NCBI GenBank assembly: GCA_000697335.1
Contig: JNEM01006158.1
Location: forward strand, 1-12,646
Reading direction: 5' to 3'
DNA length: 12,646 bases
From: Conidiobolus incongruus B7586
Lineage: Eukaryota; Entomophthoromycota; Entomophthoromycetes; Entomophthorales; Conidiobolaceae
The translations under genes were made by a program, and so were the position numbers. The notes beneath the pieces are model-generated. The model saw only the letters and a program-made list of their open reading frames with translations, made no database searches and was not told where the DNA came from. Within the stretch, counting starts at the first letter, position 1, and each line of letters starts with the position of its first letter. Shown here piece by piece: positions 7,939 through 12,646 of this stretch.

Positions 7939-10257
7939 TTATTCCAAAATTTCTTCAGTCTCTTCAACAACTTCTTCAACCCATTCCTCAATTTCTTCAT
8001 TCAAGTTAGCATCAGAAGCGTATACATTGGCATCAGAAGAGTACTTTTGGCGTTCAGCTTGAATTTCAGCTTCAACCTTAGCGCGCCAGGTGTTCCATTC
8101 GGCATAGAGTTGATTGCGCTTCTTGAGGAGAGCAGCAGAAGCGGCATTGCGGGAGTAGTAGTCTTCCTTGTCAAATTCGCCAGAATAAGAGTCCAAATTC
8201 TTTTCAATTTCTCTCTTTTGCTTTTCATCGAGCAAAGATTTAGGACGAGGACGCCATAAAATTTGACGGAAATCTTCAATGACCTTCTTGGTAAGTTGAT
8301 TGCCGTTCAAATCCCAGAGAGTGTAACCGTGCTCCATGCCATGTTGCCATACGGAGGCACTGGAGATAACATATCGGCCTGATGGATCCCATTCGAGCTG
8401 AGTGAGGCCATAGTGTTCAACAGTGTTGATCAAATGGACGCTGGTTTCGACATTCTTCTTGTCAGAAGGATATTTGGCAGGTAATTCGACATCCCAAAAT
8501 TCAATATCAAAGATGGATTGAGTCTTAAGAGTAGCAAAGACCAAGTGTCTGCCTCGAGGAGACCAGAATACAGTGTTGACAGCCTTTTTGTCGAAGGAAG
8601 CCATGTGACGGAAGACGTCCTTGCTGGCTCCCAAATTACCGTTGACGGTTCTTTCGCGCTTGTAGAAGTGGATAGCGGTCTTGATAGGAGCAGGAGCAGC
8701 GCCTGAAGCAGAAGGGGCAGGATTAGGATCGTTGGTTGTAATGACGACAAATCGATAATGATAGGTAGGTTCCCAGGCAAATTGGATGGCAACGTCCTTA
8801 AGTTCGATGACTTCAACAGGGATATCTTTTTCTCTGACGCGGAAAATTTCCAAGTTAGAAAATTGAGATTTCTTGTTCTTGGTGTGACGATTGACTCTGA
8901 CGGCTAATAATTCGCCCAAAGGATGCCAGTGGAAGTGGCAATCGGAAACATTGAATAAGGTCTTGTTACGGAGAATTTCTTTATCGGGAACACGGAGCAA
9001 GGATACACGAGCAGGTTGATTGCCCATTTCAGGAGTCCAGTAGACCAACATTTCATCGAAAGGCTTTCCTTTAATGGAGTGAGTAGCAGGAGCCCAAGAG
9101 AAATCAACAACACCTTCAACTTTGTGACTCTTTTTACCAAGCAAATACATTGAGGGAGCTTCGTAAATGGAGATTTGTTGCTTAGGATGAAGACGGGCAA
9201 AGTATTTGTCTGAGGGAGACCATTTGAAAGCAGGCCAGCTAATTCTAACAGGGCCATCATCAGAAGCAGGCAAATTGGGGAAAGTTCTCAAAAGCATTCC
9301 GGTCTTAATATCCCAGATACAGAAGTTGTGGCCTTCTTCATCAGGACCGAAAGGAGAAGGATGATTAGGGGTAGCACCGGCACCGGCAACAATGGGTTGA
9401 TTACTCCAAGTAACGACATATTTTTCATTAGGAGAGAAATCAATCAAACTAACTCCTGGGTGAGGAAATTTGACAATTTGTTTCCAGCTTGGACCGCCCC
9501 ATAGAGCAATACCTTGACGGTGAACGGTAGTGAGGTAAGTACCCTTAGGTGACCACAAAACGTAAGATTCAGTCCAGTTGGGACGGGACTCGATCTTTTC
9601 AGGGGGATTACTTTTATTATTCCATTCAATAGTACACATGTTTTTAATAAGAGTGACGTATTGATCACGACCGGCTGGATCTTTCAAATGACTTAATAAA
9701 TGTTCCTAAAATGATTAAAGAAAGATTGTGAGATAAAATTAAAAAAATAAGCTGTGATTACTAACCTTGGGTTGGAATTCTTCATAAGTAGGTTCGACAT
9801 ATTTATCTTCCAAACTAGTGTATTTTTCGATATCATTAAGTCTGTTGACAAGAAGAACGTGCTTTTTATCCATAGGATAATTGTTGACATTTTTAATAGC
9901 AGCAGTAACTTGTTCTGGGGTTTCAAATTCAATAAAAGCAAAACTAAAGAATGAAATGTTAATAATAAATAAAATGCAATAAAAAATTATTAATTACCCC
10001 TTTGAGGTTAATTTGCCATTGACTTCTTCCTTGGGCATATAAATACCATTTTCTTTGATCGTACCACTAGCTTTAAAGATCTTGCGTAATACATTACATA
10101 ATCTTTCTTCTTTGGATTCATCAATAATGGGAATATTGTCAACAATAGCAATATTGTCAAAATTAGTATCTAATTCCAAATTGTATTTTTCATCCAAGGA
10201 TGAAAAGTCTAGATCAGCTTCTGAAGTAATATTTTTGAAATCTAAAGCGGGAGCCAT
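7939..10257 (-). CDS. PRT1: Translation initiation factor eIF3 subunit b (Prt1)
   Basis: Three exons are inferred: 10257-9998, 9943-9766 and 9705-7939, with introns of 54 bp (GTAATT...TTTAG) and 60 bp (GTTAGT...TTTAG). They splice to 734 residues, close to the 725-763 of yeast orthologues. An RRM spans about 34-115, with RNP2-like IAIVDNIPI (36-44) and RNP1-like SKGFAFIEF (85-93) formed across the first intron; it binds eIF3a and eIF3j. A large WD-like beta-propeller follows, with WGGPSW (215-220) and repeated FxWSPxGxY-type strands. WRPRP (630-634) starts the helical region, and the acidic tail 714-734 (EEIEEWVEEVVEE) matches the conserved end that contacts eIF3i and eIF3g. The protein is a scaffold of eIF3 on the 40S subunit. 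The ATG has A at -3 and G at +4. Codon choice is biased to AAG, TTC and similar, and GC is well above the neighbours, as expected for high expression. An Ala/Pro-rich insert (PAPSASGAAPAP) sits in a propeller loop. Confidence 0.97.
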
Positions 10258-10340
10258 TTTTAAAATATATAATATTTAAAAAAATTAATTTAAAATTGGT
10301 TGAATAATATATATATTAATCAATAAATTTAATATCAAAT

Positions 10341-10360
10341 TATATATATTAAGCCCACCA
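10341..10360 (-). promoter_or_regulatory. Possible eIF3b core promoter (TATA-like with GC-rich box)
   Basis: Read on the minus strand, a GGTGGGCTT block is followed directly by an alternating TATATATA stretch about 85-90 bases before the eIF3b ATG. The G-rich block stands out in a region of very low GC. Position and contrast support a promoter role, but the TATA-like part is weak evidence in this AT background. Confidence 0.3.
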
Positions 10361-11530
10361 AATAGGTATTTGCAATTATCCTATTATCAAACTTAATACT
10401 CGGTTAATTTATACTTATACTTTTACTCAAAACAATTTCTTTATTTTGAAGTTATGGGAATTCATTCAATTGAACAATTAATCAATTCCCTTACTAAAAC
10501 AAGTAATCTTAATTATATACATTCAAACTTCTTAATCGAAAATAAATATTTATTAAATTGTGCAATATTTTTGAAAAGATCTCATCAAGAGTTATGATTC
10601 CGTGGTTTAATGAATTATAATCCTTAAATATTAGAATAATTTTGCAATCAAATATAATATTAAACTTATTTAATTATTCTCCTATATTTTATATTTGGAT
10701 GTCAAATATTCCTTTACTCAAATTATAAAATTTATGACTTTGATATCATTATTAATATTTATGCAAAATTTATGCAATAAACTTTATTTAGTTGTTATAT
10801 TTATCTATTATAAATAACAACAGTATATTTTATTTAATATATTAATATATTGAATTATCAAAAATTAGATAGAGTTTCAAATATATATTTATAAAATTAT
10901 AAATCAAATTATATTTTCTTTTAAATATTATAAAATAATTATTGATTATTTGAATCATAAAAAAACTATAATTGAACCATCCTTGATATTATATAAAAAT
11001 AATTTTAAAACTTAATATCTTTTGAGATATAGATAATCCAAACATTAATAGTATTACTTGATAAGTTTTATATTATCATGTTTCTTATATTTAATTTAAA
11101 AATATTCATTTGGCTGCTAAAAATAATATATATAATTTGAACCCAAATTTAAATAAAGTTAATAAAATATGTTTTAAATTTTGAATTTTTTTAACCATAA
11201 AAAATTAAAAAACCTTATAATATAAAGCAATGTCCTAATATCAAATATTGGATTAATATGGCTAATTAAATGAATGATAGATATTTTCTTTCTATGCTAT
11301 AATATGAAGCAATATAAATGCCTATTTTTTAAACATATTAAAAGTGTTGGATATCAAGATATAAATAAAGTAATTAATATAATAAAACAGAAATCTAATA
11401 TATAAATACCTGAATTTCCTATTATTATTTCTTTATTTGAAAATTTAATGATAAATATATATATGATTAAACTAGCAAATGATTATCAAATATCTTTTAT
11501 TTGGAAATTTTTAAAACATAACTATAAACC

Positions 11531-11550
11531 CTTTAAAATCCTTTAAAATC
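11531..11550 (+). repeat. Tandem 10-mer, two copies
   Basis: CTTTAAAATC occurs twice head to tail, followed by a diverged third unit (TATTAAAATA). It is short and probably a minor slippage product. Confidence 0.5.
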
Positions 11551-12646
11551 TATTAAAATATCAAAGTAGCTTTTTAAGATTGTACCCTATATAAAATTTC
11601 ACTTTGTTGATGAATTTATGACTATATAGCTAGAAGACATACTATCCAAGATTTGCCTAAATTTGTCAGGCTAATTTCTTTAAAAATTCTTCTAATTAAT
11701 AAATAAATTAATAACTATATTAAAAACTATTTTTTATAATATTAACAGATTTATTAAGCTATATGAAAATAATTTATCAATGTGTATTATATATCGAAAT
11801 TTAAAATCGGTTTAATTAGAAAAATATAATATAAATAACATATATTTTAATATAAATTCAGAGAAAATATACGGTAATTATAGTATTAAATAATCTATTA
11901 AAACTTAGCTAGTAATCTAAAATTTTATAATATATTATCAAAATTAATGAATTTCAAATCTCTTGTTATAATATTATAACTGAACTCAAATCAAAATATT
12001 CGGTAAGCCAATACTAACCCTTTATTGATATTAACAAATAAAAATTTTATCAATAAAAATATTATTTACTTATATAAACCTTAATATCAAAAATCTTTTT
12101 ATTTCATTTTTGAAGGTTATATGGTTTAATCATAGTTTATATTTAAATAAAAAAATCTCTAGATGTTATTATTAGTTTAAGTTAGAAATGCATGTTATTA
12201 GATAATATAATGATAAAATATATAGAATTAAAGCTAGAAAAGTTTCGCTTAATAAAAATATTTGGAACAAGTTGCTGTATTCATTATAAATTACTAATTA
12301 TAACCAATGTGATTATAATTATTTTAGATATTTTAAAAAAATTTTCAATAAATCAAATTCGAAAGGATAAAATAATCAAGGTTAAACCATATTATATTTT
12401 AGTTTTAAATAAAAGACAATATTTTAATTATTTTACACTTATTGAAGGTAAAGGAAAAAGATATTAAGAACAGAATAAAATGATTATTCTATTATATATA
12501 ATAGCTTCATTATATTAAATATTTAAATTAATATTAAAATATATTTGACAAAATATTTTAATTAATTATATTGAGAAATATTAGTTTTATTTTTGATAAA
12601 TAATTTTTTTAATATAATTTAAATATTTGGAATATTAATAATATTA

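Larger units (their letters stand above)
10258..12646. other. Long AT-rich region upstream of eIF3b
   Basis: This 2.4-kb stretch has no convincing gene. The first 150 bases should hold the eIF3b promoter and leader. One patch, 11570-11674, reads more like coding sequence than its surroundings but is not open throughout. An ATG-started frame at 12192-12467 (91 codons, +) is longer than expected in such AT-rich DNA; its residues are mainly Ile, Lys, Leu, Asn and Tyr, and no family is recognised. The remainder is simple AT-rich sequence running to the window edge. Confidence 0.55.

Noticed and set aside
8001-8279. Open frames on both strands inside the eIF3b exon (also 8047-8259, 8430-8816, 8518-8706, 8904-9260, 9444-9668)
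   Set aside because: They overlap the eIF3b coding frame, which has strong family similarity throughout. Their translations show no family features and are frame shadows of a GC-richer exon.
9754-10279. Plus-strand frames opposite the first eIF3b exons
   Set aside because: They are antisense shadows of the RRM-coding exons and run across splice sites.
1-12646. Defence system, toxin-antitoxin pair, CRISPR array or transposon
   Set aside because: All recognised genes are eukaryotic housekeeping genes with spliceosomal introns. No repeat array, terminal inverted repeat, transposase or reverse transcriptase motif was seen.

Overview
This is a nuclear window from an AT-rich eukaryote. Five protein-coding genes are supported. 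Four are complete and split by eight very short introns (50-69 bp, GT-AG), and one runs off the left edge. All three stop codons are used in the standard way. The spacers look only about 15-25% GC by eye, while the coding exons are clearly richer. Several gene features fit a fungus, probably an early-diverging lineage: short introns, one intron with a yeast-like TACTAAT branch site, fungus-like eIF3b and P-loop kinase sequences, and a NUDCD1 orthologue. The exact lineage cannot be fixed from the sequence.

Layout, left to right. (1) 1-1151, +: 3' part of a NUDCD1-like gene (CS/p23 domain co-chaperone type). (2) 2560-3826, +: three-exon gene for a ten-helix drug/metabolite (SLC35-like) transporter. 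(3) 3869-4530, -: two-exon gene for a small P-loop kinase of the AAA_33/polynucleotide-kinase-like group, convergent with gene 2 and only 42 bp away. (4) 5304-6335, +: four-exon gene for a bacterial-type (d)CMP kinase with a presequence that looks mitochondrial. It has a 17-nt microexon and an intron that lies inside the P-loop region, has no in-frame stop and is a multiple of three long. (5) 7939-10257, -: three-exon gene for translation initiation factor eIF3b (Prt1). The stretches 1152-2559, 4531-5303, 6336-7938 and 10258-12646 are AT-rich spacer without a convincing gene.

The genes do not form a pathway. They are housekeeping functions placed side by side: chaperone, membrane transport, nucleotide and polynucleotide phosphorylation, and translation. 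Two of them are phosphate-transfer P-loop enzymes transcribed divergently from a shared 773-bp region, but nothing shows that they act together. I found no mobile element, CRISPR array, tRNA, rRNA or obviously new system. The most rewarding points are the bacterial-type CMP kinase with its targeting-like leader and its stop-free 54-nt intron at the ATP-binding loop.
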